Shown: positions 12,101 through 22,253 of the stretch, piece after piece
Numbering within the stretch: position 1 is the stretch's first letter
Layout of the letters: every line of letters starts with the position of its first letter
Origin: Phallusia mammillata
Taxonomy: Eukaryota > Chordata > Ascidiacea > Phlebobranchia > Ascidiidae
Reading direction: 5' to 3'
Assembly: GCA_003260075.1 (NCBI GenBank)
Contig: QLIY01000844.1
Location: 2,011-66,010, forward strand
Length of the DNA stretch: 64,000 nucleotides
Translations under genes and position numbers: made by a program
The notes under the pieces: generated by a model
Databases searched by the model: none
Told to the model about the DNA's origin: nothing
The model's input: only the letters and a program-made list of their open reading frames with translations

Positions 12101-12669
12101 ATAAAGAGAGTTGTAACATCGTAAATCACTCAACTGTATACCTACGTCACATCTTATATGGTGTGATTGCACGGGGGGGGGGTGCAGTTCTATAAACCGC
12201 CAGATTTTACAAAATTATCCTCCAAACCGCCAGTTGCAATTTTTGGTGCCAACGTGTTGAATTTGGCGACAAATCCGCCAAATTGGCAACCCTGATAAAG
12301 AGAGTTGTAACATCGTAAATCACTCAACTGTATACCTACGTCACATCTTATATGGTGTGATTGCACTACAATGCCAGAATCCCCTATGACGTAACAATAC
12401 CCTTGTAGTTTCGTTCTCTATGCNNNNNNNNNNNNNNNNNNNNNNNNNNNNNNNNNNNNNNNNNNNNNNNNNNNNNTGTAACATCGTAAATCACTCAACC
12501 GTAACCTACGTCACATCTTATATGGTGTGATTGCACCACAATGCCAGAATCCCCTATGACGTAACAATACCCTTGTAGTTTCGTTCTCTATGCTGTGCTT
12601 TTGGCCATTTAGTATTAAGTTTAGTTTGGACCACGTGTAGTTCGTCAGTTGCTCGCTTGAATTTGCATA
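12101..12669. repeat. Repeated element-3'-end flank with 53-N gap
   Basis: The right part of the preceding element and its flank recur after a G run (12173-12182), with a 14-base indel relative to the first copy, and the flank recurs again after the N gap at 12424-12476. This looks like two or three haplotype or overlap copies laid end to end. Confidence 0.65.
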
Positions 12670-12677
12670 CTTTAGAT

Positions 12678-12905
12678 CAGGGGTCGGCAACCTTTTTTGC
12701 ACTGCGGACCGTTTTTGAAACTAAAACTTTATCGCGGACCGGTCTTCAAAAAACTACAAATATTTAGCAATAAAATCGCCTAAATTAGTTTATCATTACA
12801 GGGAAACATGGGCAAAATGTTTCATAGCACTTAACCTGAAAAATTACACGGCCCGGTAATGAACTCCTCGGTACCAGGCCGCGGACCGGCGGTTGCCGAC
12901 CACTG
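12678..12905. mobile_element. 228-bp hAT MITE with perfect target duplication
   Basis: Starts caggggtcggcaacc and ends ggttgccgaccactg. The 8-bp direct repeat ctttagat flanks it at 12670-12677 and 12906-12913. Same family as 31034-31267. Confidence 0.85.
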
Positions 12906-12921
12906 CTTTAGATAAAGTAAT

Positions 12922-13516
12922 CAGTGTTGCCAGGTTGCGCTTTTGTCGCCGAATTGGGCTACTTTTGACATCGAGTTGCGGGTTGCGCCTTTTTGGGCGG
13001 GTTTGTAAATGACATTTCTACTGTATGACGAGTAATGATTGCATTATTATTGTGACTTTAAAACCGTTGTAAGTTCAATTTTGACAAAAGAACTAATGAA
13101 ACTGCTCAGGGCGTCGGAGATTTACATCCAGCTGAGCAAAAGAATGCTTTCAGTCCACGCAATGCAACGTTCATTTTTCAAACAATGAAATTTAATAAAC
13201 GCGTTCGTCATTGTTTTAAGGGTCATCTTACTTTGTTATTAATGCGAAACATATTTGTTTTAAAGTAGAGATTACAAAATAATAAAAAAACAGCATAAAA
13301 AGTGGGTAAACAAAGTGTTTAATACAGTGTTACCGGAAACAGCTCAAATTCAATTTTAAAATGCACAAAAATTGAATCTGAAACGAATAAACCTGAATAA
13401 TTGTCACACAAATAGGTGAAAGTAGTAAAAATCATTTGTATTTCAGGCGTTTGTAAAATTGGGCTGCTTTTAACGGGTAAAGTTGCGCCTTTCCATAATT
13501 TGACCTGGCAACACTG
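12922..13516. mobile_element. 595-bp hAT-type element with perfect target duplication
   Basis: Starts cagtgttgccaggt and ends acctggcaacactg. The 8-bp repeat aaagtaat flanks it at 12914-12921 and 13517-13524. Its left duplication abuts the right duplication of the preceding MITE with no base between. No transposase frame seen; the minus-strand open frame 13319-13696 crosses its end and is not a gene. Confidence 0.85.
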
Positions 13517-13789
13517 AAAGTAATGGAAGTGACTAAATATAATTTGTTCTTCATTAATAGATGGTAATGCTAACTTTATAATTCTGAGGCAAAGGAATAA
13601 TGTTGCCTTTGCAAGGATACTTTCTGATGATGTCAAGATATTTATATCTTTGATACCCTGGTCCAAAACTCTGGTAAGCTTGATTTCTGTCGGCATAAAA
13701 TTAATTTCTGTTTCCCATTTTTGAACGAATGTTTTTGCAGAAAACCGTGACGTGTGTGGTTGAACGTATTGATGTGCTCAAATAAAATT

Positions 13790-13894
13790 CACGCGTTTCC
13801 AGAAATTGCACTTCTGATGTAGTGTGACGCCACCGCGGAACTAGGCGCGCAGATTCCTGACCCAGGGGGCGAGGGTCCCGGTTGAGAACCATTG
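13790..13894. mobile_element. hAT-like fragment (right end)
   Basis: Ends ggttgagaaccattg, an inverted form of the cagtggttctcaacc type of terminus, directly before the gtctagac duplication of the next element. Left end not identified. Confidence 0.4.
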
Positions 13895-13902
13895 GTCTAG
13901 AC

Positions 13903-14333
13903 CAGGAGTTCCCAACCTGTGGTACGCGTACCACTAGTGGTACGTGAAGGTTTTTCAGGTGGTACGCGAGTAGCTTCCGTTTTTTCATAAAAGCCTGTAT
14001 TCAGAACTTTATATTTTCTTTTATACTTTACTGGCGATACTGGTGGTAATGTGATAATGTAGGAACGTGAGCAGCAAAAATGCAAGAAACTACAAAAAGT
14101 TGTAACTAACATTTTGTTACCAACTTTAGACTATCACATTTGTAGGTTTGGCTACTATGGTGGACCGTAAGCAAAAATCTCATCAAATTTGGTTGTGGTG
14201 CTTTAGTGTTATTTTGGTTCTTCTTCTGAATAAAATATGATTTGATCGAATTATTTGTTCTACAAGAAGTGGTACGCGTTCCGGTACAGAGCGTCCAAGT
14301 GGTACGAGATCATAAAAAGGTTGGGAAACCCTG
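13903..14333. mobile_element. 431-bp hAT MITE in a palindromic target
   Basis: Starts caggagttcccaacc and ends ggttgggaaaccctg. Flanked by the palindromic 8-bp repeat gtctagac at 13895-13902 and 14334-14341. Internal sequence contains repeated ggtacgcg / gtggtacg motifs near both ends. Confidence 0.85.
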
Positions 14334-14341
14334 GTCTAGAC

Positions 14342-14463
14342 CAGGGGTGCGAGAACTGTTCCTAGGGGGTGCGGGGATAACTCGCATAAAAATTAAATTC
14401 AATGCTTTTGTTATTTAAGCAATTACAGAAGGGGGTGCGAAAATTGGTTGGTGGGGGGGGGGG
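14342..14463. mobile_element. Fragment of the 27976-28192 MITE family
   Basis: caggggtgcgagaactgttc, agggggtgcgggga and gggggtgcgaaaattggttg match blocks of the element at 27976. It starts right after the gtctagac repeat and ends in an 11-G run (14453-14463), so its right end may have been lost at a junction. Confidence 0.55.
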
Positions 14464-15693
14464 CACTTAACTTATACCAATATTTTTTTACATTGAAAAA
14501 GGTTTTTCACTGGTCACCTCTGTCAAGCCAAAAACACTTTTCTAGTTAAGTTTTCCTGTTTGTAAATACCTAGCATATGATTTTTAGCATTCCAATATTG
14601 GATCAATATATATTTGCCCACCTCTCAGAAATTAGTATAAATAGCATGAAGTGTGTTGACCCTTTACCTCAACTCCACGTTTAAGTACGATTAAAATTTT
14701 AATCATTTGCTCTTGACATTTTTGAAGACTCTTGAAACTTTTCATTGGTCGCAGTGGTTTCACATTATGTGACGGGCGTGAGATGAAAATTTATCTAAAA
14801 ATTGTAAAAAAAAAGCCCCAAACATTAGTTAACACAAATAACCAAGGACAACATAGTCCGATATAAGATTAATTGACACGAACATCTGCAACAGGGTTTA
14901 CGAATATTTGCATAATGAGCGCTAAAATGTGCGCACATTCCTGTCCCTTTCATACAAAGGATCCATTTGCATAAATGTTGCAAACATCTTCCTGTATTTT
15001 TTCCACCGAAGGTATTTTTCACCGTCTGTCTTTCGAAGTGTTAACAATGTATTAATCGGGATGTCTTTAATTTATTTTTGGCTTTGCGCGGTTTTATTCA
15101 AATAATATCAGGTACCGCTGGAGGCTAGAGCATCGTCTAGCTCAGTGGTTCACAACCAGGGCCAAGTATGTACATTTATTTATTGATATCGGTTTACCAC
15201 AATGGGTTTTATTACTTTTGAAATAACAATAGGCATTGTTCTCTGGTGAAGACACAGCGTACAGTGGTACAAGCTCGTAGCGTAGTCAGTGGAGTTAAGT
15301 GCTAGCGTAGTTTATATTTTAGCTGTGTAGCGAATGACTAGCACAAATAGTTTAGCTTTTACTTACGAGGTTTGTAAGTGTTCATAGACTGTTTAAAATA
15401 TTGAATAACCGGAGTACTAAATTACCGACTGCAAATGAAATAGGTTCAAGTTGGCGATCTGCTGTTAGGTGTATATACAAGCTCCAAAATATCTATTTTG
15501 AAAAACTGGTATCTTAAAATTTGGTTGTTTTGTTTTAAAGCGATTTATATATTTTTATATATCCCTTGTGTAAGTTAAGTTTTTCCAGTACATCAATAAA
15601 CTTTCATTAACTAGTTGTTCTTCCCTTGAATGATTTAAAATGATTTGCACAGAGTGAAAACCGTTCTGGATTTTATGTAGGACTGTTTATGAT
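14464..15693. other. Intergenic, mostly featureless
   Basis: No coding signal. One hAT-like terminus (cagtggttcacaacc) occurs near 15144. A possible acceptor, ttttatgtag, ends at 15680, 13 bases before the NXPE start codon. Confidence 0.4.
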
Positions 15694-17567
15694 ATGATAT
15701 CACCAAAGAAATGTATTATTTTCATTGCTTTAAGTTTGTTGTTGACTCTGTCAGTTTACAAATACCCAAACATACCACATCCAACGTTTTTGACTAATCA
15801 TGAACGAAAAGTCAAGACAAGTTTTGGAAGTCGACAGTGGAGAAAATATTTGCCTGAATTAGAAAAACTTCTTACTGACGTAGAATCGGGACGCATTAAA
15901 CAAACTAATCTTAAATGTTCTACTGATCCTAGTAAAGTTTTGGTCTCAAGTGCCAAAAACAAATACGCCGCTGGAGAAGAGGTTTTCGGACAGATTCAGT
16001 CTATAAATTTTTATGGAACGAACAAAACATATGGCGGGGATTATTTTAGAGCAAGGTGTGGATATTATTTTAGAAATGTAATTCCGTGGTTGGTTACAAA
16101 GAATGATTCCGTGAATAAATAAAGCAGGTGTATGTTTAGATATCCAATACAAGAAGGCGTGAAAATGTGATTTAACATTTAAGAATAAAAAAGTCATAAA
16201 AAGCGCATTTTATCCCAACCACAAACTATGATATATCACAGCATGGCTTGTTGCGTGAAAACTGTTCTTATTTTACAGAATAATACGATGGAGACCGGTT
16301 AAGTCAAATACAAATGACGGAGTGCCTGTGTCCATTTATGATCATGGAAACGGAAGATATACTTGGCGTACCGTGATACCATGGCCCGGTTTAAGCAAAT
16401 TAGAAGTGGAGCTTGTACATTCCAGTGAAGCTGTCATCGACCTGATCATGCAAGCAAGTTTAATAAACCCCTTGTTGTTTATTGGAACGTATCCGTCTGG
16501 TACCAAGGAAGAGTGCGACGTAAAACTAATGTAAGTCAGATATTGCATTCTTATTTTGACCCTAAAATTCACTTGCTTTTTTCAGGAAAAATGGTAAACT
16601 ACTCTGTGATTTTTCAAACCCAAAGTTTGGAACAACGTGGTTTTGTTATCGCCCTGCCAATGAAACATGCCCCAAAGATATGCTCTGGTACCAAAGAACC
16701 CGATTAAGGTTGAAACATCCCGATCACAAGGAACTGTTCAACACAACGGTTAATCGTGAAATTGCGATCAAAAACGAAGTTTGGCTTCAAAGCCAGTTTA
16801 GTGACCAATTTCCTCCTGATCACCTGCCACAATGTAAAAATTTCAGTTTAAAGAAAGCGATGAATTTTTCACGTCCAAGTGGATATTACCTCGACGGGAA
16901 ATGGAATTCATTAGAATGCAAAAACACGCATCGTGATTTGACCCTTGCTGACAAGTGTTTGGTTAATAAAGTTGTTTATATCATCGGGGACTCGACGATG
17001 CGCCAGTGGTACCTGATATTGCTTGAAAGACTTAATTTGACTGATGACGTTGATGACAGTGCTCTTTGGTCGCAACCACGAAATGGTAAAGATAAATTTA
17101 AAAACATCACAATTAAGTACAGAGCACACGGACTTCCTTTGCAAAACCCGGGACCTCCTCGTGTCAAACCTTACATTGTAAACACTTTGGACGAAATAAC
17201 TGAACAAGGCAATGTTGTTGTGGTTTTTCATATCGGTGCGCATTTTGATTATTACGACCCGTCGATTTTTATAGAACGTCTTTTGGCCATTAAAAACGCT
17301 ATAATTCGATTAAAGCGACGAAACGCTGGTGTTAAAGTTTTCGTTCGCTTAGGAATAAGATACACTGTGCCCAGTCCGTTTCGTCCAACAGAATGGTATT
17401 TGTACCGTTTTAATCAAATAATGCTCGGTATGCTGTCAGACCTGAAATATTTGACATTTATTGATACGTGGGGATTAACAACAGTGCGTCCACAAAAGGA
17501 TATTCATTCCAAGCCTAAAATTGCATCGGACGCTATCGCTCTTTGGTTGTCTTATTTGTGTCACTAA
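15694..17567 (+). CDS. NXPE-family membrane protein with PC-esterase domain
   Basis: Intact three-exon gene: 15694-16055, 16279-16530 and 16586-17567, giving 531 aa with consistent phases (2, 2). Residues ~7-24 form a signal anchor (IIFIALSLLLTLS), predicting a type II Golgi/ER protein. The NXPE domain carries YGGDYFRAR and a WRPV start of the beta-sandwich part; the PC-esterase domain follows PSGYYLDGKWNS, with the nucleophile in IIGDSTMRQWY (~340) and the Asp/His pair in QKDIH (~511). Vertebrate NXPE proteins have the same order. The closest homologue in the window is the broken locus at 2846-6264; a sulfotransferase follows 1.6 kb downstream in both cases. PC-esterase domains are linked to acyl-group transfer or removal on glycans; the substrate here is unknown. 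The start is the first in-frame ATG after an acceptor-like AG. Confidence 0.85.
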
Positions 17568-18385
17568 TGTTCGTGGTTTTGTCCTTTTGCCGAAATCTGT
17601 GGTTAACGTTTTTGTATCATATTTTTCAACAATAATGTAGTTGGCCTGTTTTGGTTTATTGCAGTTCTTAGCAACGTGTTTATTATTCACCCTTGAAAAA
17701 CAAACTTTTACTTTTTTTATACATGTAGAATTCGTGTTTCCATATTTAGCATTACAGTTTGGCAAAACAGCGATCGCTGATCATGTTGCCTGTCAGGGGG
17801 TCAGATACTAAAATCAATACACTTGTGATTGAATTGATTGGACCATCTCGAGATAATTGTCATTTCAATTTACCAGTCAGCTCTTGCATGCTTACAATCA
17901 AATGTTAGCGTTCTCACAGGGTTTTCCTTTTTATAGATGCTCCAGTGCTCTGCGCTACCTTTCGCATTAGGCAGTGTTGCTTGATTTTTACCAACATAAG
18001 CTATTCATAGCATGATTAGAAAATTTCGTTAATAATCTAAAAAAAAAATTTAATAATGTTTTATCCAGATGCCCACACACACTTGATTAATTTTATTACT
18101 TAATTATAAATGACATCCATCAGTTTAATGACCCCGATGTTTAGATTTTCCGCTCGTCCTTGCTTAATTCATGCAGAGTACGTCGACAAGACCTTTTTAA
18201 TTTTTTCGCCACTATATTCAGCATGAGGCTAACGCTTTCCATCTGTTTTTAAAGGGTGGGTGAGTTATAACATTGCATTACAAAAAAAGCTGAAAAATTC
18301 CATTTTTATTCGTTTTTTTGAAAAGCTTTGCATTTATAAAATTACAAAGCATCACCTTCTTGAAGTTTATGTGTTATCTGTTAAT

Positions 18386-18559
18386 CAGTGATGGGATTCA
18401 GCCGTTCGCACCGGTTCTATAGAAAACCGTTCAAATTTTATGAGGTCAGAGAACCGGTTAGCGTTACTGGTTACTGTCAATAAACTTTTAGTAACAAAAC
18501 CGGCTGAAAAATATGACTCGTGATAAAATAGGCTGACAAAAATTTAAATCCCATCACTT
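18386..18559. mobile_element. hAT-like MITE, same family as 61417-61596
   Basis: Starts cagtgatgggattcagcc and ends aatcccatcactt; the interior (cgcaccggttctatagaa, aaaaccggctgaaaaatatg) matches the copy at 61417. Flanking 8-mers (ctgttaat, gtgtaatt) are only loosely alike, so the insertion is old or the end is damaged. Confidence 0.7.
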
Positions 18560-18717
18560 GTGTAATTGTGAGTAAGCCCATTGTAAACAGCTTGAAGCCA
18601 CCAACCAAGATCCAAATTTGTTTGTCTTTGCGGACAACAACAAGACGAAATTAGGTTTTGAGAGAGGCCAATATGTCAGGGTCGAGAGTCTTTATTCATA
18701 CTTGAGTGTTAACCTGT

Positions 18718-18773
18718 AAATGAGGTAAACACTAGGCTATAAGGGAAATGAGGTAAACACTAGGCTATAAGGG
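18718..18773. repeat. Two identical 28-bp tandem units
   Basis: The unit starting aaatgaggtaaac and ending ggctataaggg is present twice head to tail without a mismatch, implying a recent slippage event. Confidence 0.8.
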
Positions 18774-19195
18774 CAAGCCAATAACCATAGTGCAAACTTC
18801 ATTCAATATTCCTACAAAATCCGGTTCACATTGTCTCATACTTTGTGAACGGTGCAGCTTGCATAATGTAAAAGCTGTTTTGTGTTGAAATGCCATTAGT
18901 GAGTTTTTGTTCAAGTTAGCAACATAAGGTTATTTTGGAAACCAGCTTTCACGTTTGTCCAGATTCGGACAAAAAAAGCGAATTTAGTGTATCACTACCC
19001 AACTGAGTTTTTAAACTATTGATCTGGCAATATGCAGGTTTTAAGATAGGCAAGGAAAATTAAACAACAATAAATACGATAAACGAAACTTTTAAAAAAT
19101 GTAAAAGCCTGGCTCTCTTCTCTTATTATTTGCTGTAGCCAACTTTTTTGTTTCGTAGATCCTGCGGCAATAAGAAACTAAAAAAATTCATTAAC

Positions 19196-21318
19196 ATGAG
19201 GTTTGCTTTTCGAAACTGTAAAACTAATCCGAAATTGACAATTGTTGTGTTTGGATCTGTAAGTATCTTGTTGTTGCTGGCAATTACAAAGTTAAAATTG
19301 TACCATGACACTGTCGATACAAGATTGAGACTGGAAGAAACTAATGAAGCTCGCCGAAGTAGATTGGAGAAGCGAGAAATCCAATTAAAAGAGATTGAGC
19401 ACTACAATAAGGAAAATATCAAGGTTGACCTCTGGTTGAAATGGAAAGATTGATATTGAAATATTTTTAATGGTTTGTAAGGGGAAGAGTTAAAAAAATT
19501 ATTCGTTTTATCAACTGCGATTGCATGTAAAGACCCGTGTTTCGTAGAATGAGAAGCGGCGTTTACCAAAAGTGATCGGCATTGGAGTAAAAAAGTGTGG
19601 CACCCATGGAATAATAGGTTTTCTTGACCAACATCCACTAATTCGAATTCCCGAAGAAATGGAAATGTTTTTCTTCTCATCAACAAAATCGCCAGATATA
19701 AGTTTTTATCGGTAAATATACACAGCGTTAAAGTGTACACACATACAGAAAATTTAAAACAAAATTAAATTCTTGTAAATCTTTACCATAACAAGTAAAC
19801 AATCCGGCCTGACTGATTACCAAATTTGCAGAAAAAGGATGCCACCGACAAACGATAGACAAGTTGCAATGGAAAAGACACCAATATATTTTGCTTTTCC
19901 ACCGACAAACATTCCATACAGAATCAAAACATCTATTCCTCATGTGAAGCTTATTCTAATCGTCTGTGATCCAACTCCTAGAGCGTTTTCCGATTATGTG
20001 CATGAGGTGAGTTTATACATTGAAAATCTCCAAAGTGAAATAAAAGTCTATTGCTCACATTTGTTTTTCAAAAAATTGCAATAATGACCTGCGGTTTTTA
20101 TACTACCTCAAATGTTTGCTTTTTTGTTTACTCACGGCATTGAAATATTTGCAGCACACACTCAATTCTGCGCATTATAAAACAAAAATGACTCACTGAT
20201 TTTAGTGGGTGTTTCTGGTGAGGGTACACCCGGCCCCCCTGGAATACAGCTCGTGGCAGAGTTGGGGCTGGGTTTGGGTATGGGTTCGGACCGTGTTCGG
20301 GCCAGGTCCGGGCTTGGGTTTCTTCAAAACAAACGGGCCTGATTCGGGCCTGACTTTACACTCTGTGTCATTATTTTTTTGAATAAATTTAACTAGCTAA
20401 GTAAATTGTTGCTGGACCTAACCAATGTCAAACAGCCCTAAAACGCATTGTTCAAGATCAATTTTCTATTGTGTTTGTTGTCTTTGTCTTTCCTGAGGCT
20501 TTAATGTCTGGGCCTGTCATTAAAATTTTCGGGCCAGAACCACTGGTGTACACTGTCTGCATCTGTATTGTTTTCTGTTTTAATAACTTTAAATACGTTA
20601 GAATTATCCCTCCCACCTCCTCCAACAACAAAACATAAAATTCGCAGACATGACAATTTGGCCAAAAGCAAAACCAAAAAGTGAACCAACGTAAAAGTAA
20701 TGATAACATGTTTTACAGCGGATAAGGCACGAGTTATATGGAGACCCAATGATCAAAAACTACAAAACTTTCGAGCAGTATGTTGATGAATATCTTCCAC
20801 AACTTCAGCGTCACATCAAAGAATGGCAAAAAGTGTCCTTACTACATTCGGACCTACGAGAAAAACTAGTCAACTTGACTAACATAAACCTAGCATCAAC
20901 CGTACTCTCCAACGGAATTTACTCAGCTCATATCAAACAATGGCAAAGTTTCTTCAACAGTTCGACATTAAAAGTTGTGGATGGTAAACGGTTTATGCAA
21001 GATCCCGGACCAGTAATCGAGGAACTGCAGGATTTTATTGGAATCCCAAAAGTTTTGTTGCGAGAGGATTTTGTTCGACATCCAGACACCGGATTTTTTT
21101 GTTACCGAAAATTTACTATGCAGCATTTACAAAATCAATCAACTACAAGAAGCACCAAAAGTGGGGAGATGCTCAAGTGCCTTGGAGGTGGAAAAGGCCG
21201 TACTCGCAATGGAATGCAGAAAGCCAAAGATGAAACTTTACACAAATTGCGAGCATTTTATCGCCCGTTTAACCATCAATTTTTTACCGATATTGGCGAA
21301 GATTTTAAGTGGGATTAA
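19196..21318 (+). CDS. Heparan-sulfate glucosamine 3-O-sulfotransferase-like
   Basis: Four exons, 19196-19423, 19548-19711, 19832-20006 and 20719-21318; 388 aa. Family role: Golgi enzymes moving sulfate from PAPS to the 3-OH of glucosamine in heparan sulfate. Seen here: short cytosolic tail and signal anchor (~19-34), a charged helical stem, the PAPS 5'-phosphate loop GIGVKKCGT, the catalytic-Glu segment EMFFFS, MEKTPIYF, the 3'-phosphate strand LIVCDPTPRAFSDY, the GIYSAHIKQW substrate segment, two Cys bracketing the KGRTRNG turn, and LRAFYRPFN near the C terminus. The usual Arg before DP is Cys. Intron 3 has a GC-rich block of repeated gggcc/gggtt near 20222-20346. The start ATG lies 39 bases after an acceptor-like AG (19157). 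Activity is therefore uncertain although the fold should be intact. Confidence 0.87.
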
Positions 21319-22253
21319 AAAACGTGAAACGATATTCCAATTAAGGATTCGGCAACGCCTTGCACGCAAGGTCATTTTTCTATTTACAAACTACTATATT
21401 GCCTGTTTTTTTTAGTTTATTAAGCATTTGCCCATAAAACTTAGTCTACACGCATTAATTGGTGTGCTTCCTCATTAATATTTTAATCAGATGCCACAAA
21501 GCACCATAGCACGCAAAATGTTGATGCACGAAGCCTATAGCTATTTTGAAACCTAATTTATTTCTTCTTTTTCTATGTAAAGCAACGGTTCTCATATTGT
21601 GGGGGCAGCAAAGTCTTTTTATAGTTCTATTTGTGTTGTCTATAATGTCAGAAACTTCCTTTGGATCTTTGTTGTGCGTGATATTGCAAAAGTAGCATTA
21701 ATTTTGGATTCGCTGTGGAGCATGGAATATCAAGTGTTATGGTATTAGTTAACTCAAGCTTTTTTTGCTAAAACACACAATCAGCTTTAAACGTGGCGAG
21801 TCCTTGATATGATAGAAATAGAAAAAAAATTAAAAAACCCTTTGTTTCAATATTGATGCTTTTGTGTACGTATGATATACCATACATTTCACGGCATATA
21901 TATATGAGCGTTATTTTGCTTTGTGTTTTTAAACGTGATGCCGAAAACGTGTCTCCCTGAACGTCTTGTCTGGAGATGTTCACCAATATTGGGAAAATGC
22001 ATCAATCACATTACTCACTTCAGACAAAATTGGTAAATACCAATATATAAAAAATCCGAAGAAATTAATCAAGCAGCCCAAAATTATAGCGCATTCCAAA
22101 ATTTTGTTTATTTTATCATTCGATCTTCCTATTATTTTTTTACTTTTATCGTTAGAAAAGAAAAATGGTAACTACTAAAAGTAGTAAGCAAAAGCAATAA
22201 AAGTCATTATTGCAAACTCGCGAAACCCTTTTGTCGATGAACTACTTGTCAGT
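21319..22253. other. Convergent intergenic spacer
   Basis: Separates two tail-to-tail sulfotransferase genes. No further coding signal; short open frames have no family resemblance. Confidence 0.5.

Larger units (their letters stand above)
17568..19195. other. Intergenic with MITE and short tandem repeat
   Basis: Between the NXPE and sulfotransferase genes. Contains the MITE at 18386 and a two-unit tandem repeat at 18718; no coding region seen. Confidence 0.45.

Noticed and set aside
12101-12669. CRISPR-like or satellite array
   Set aside because: The repetition is two or three copies of one flank across a G run and an N gap, not regularly spaced short repeats.
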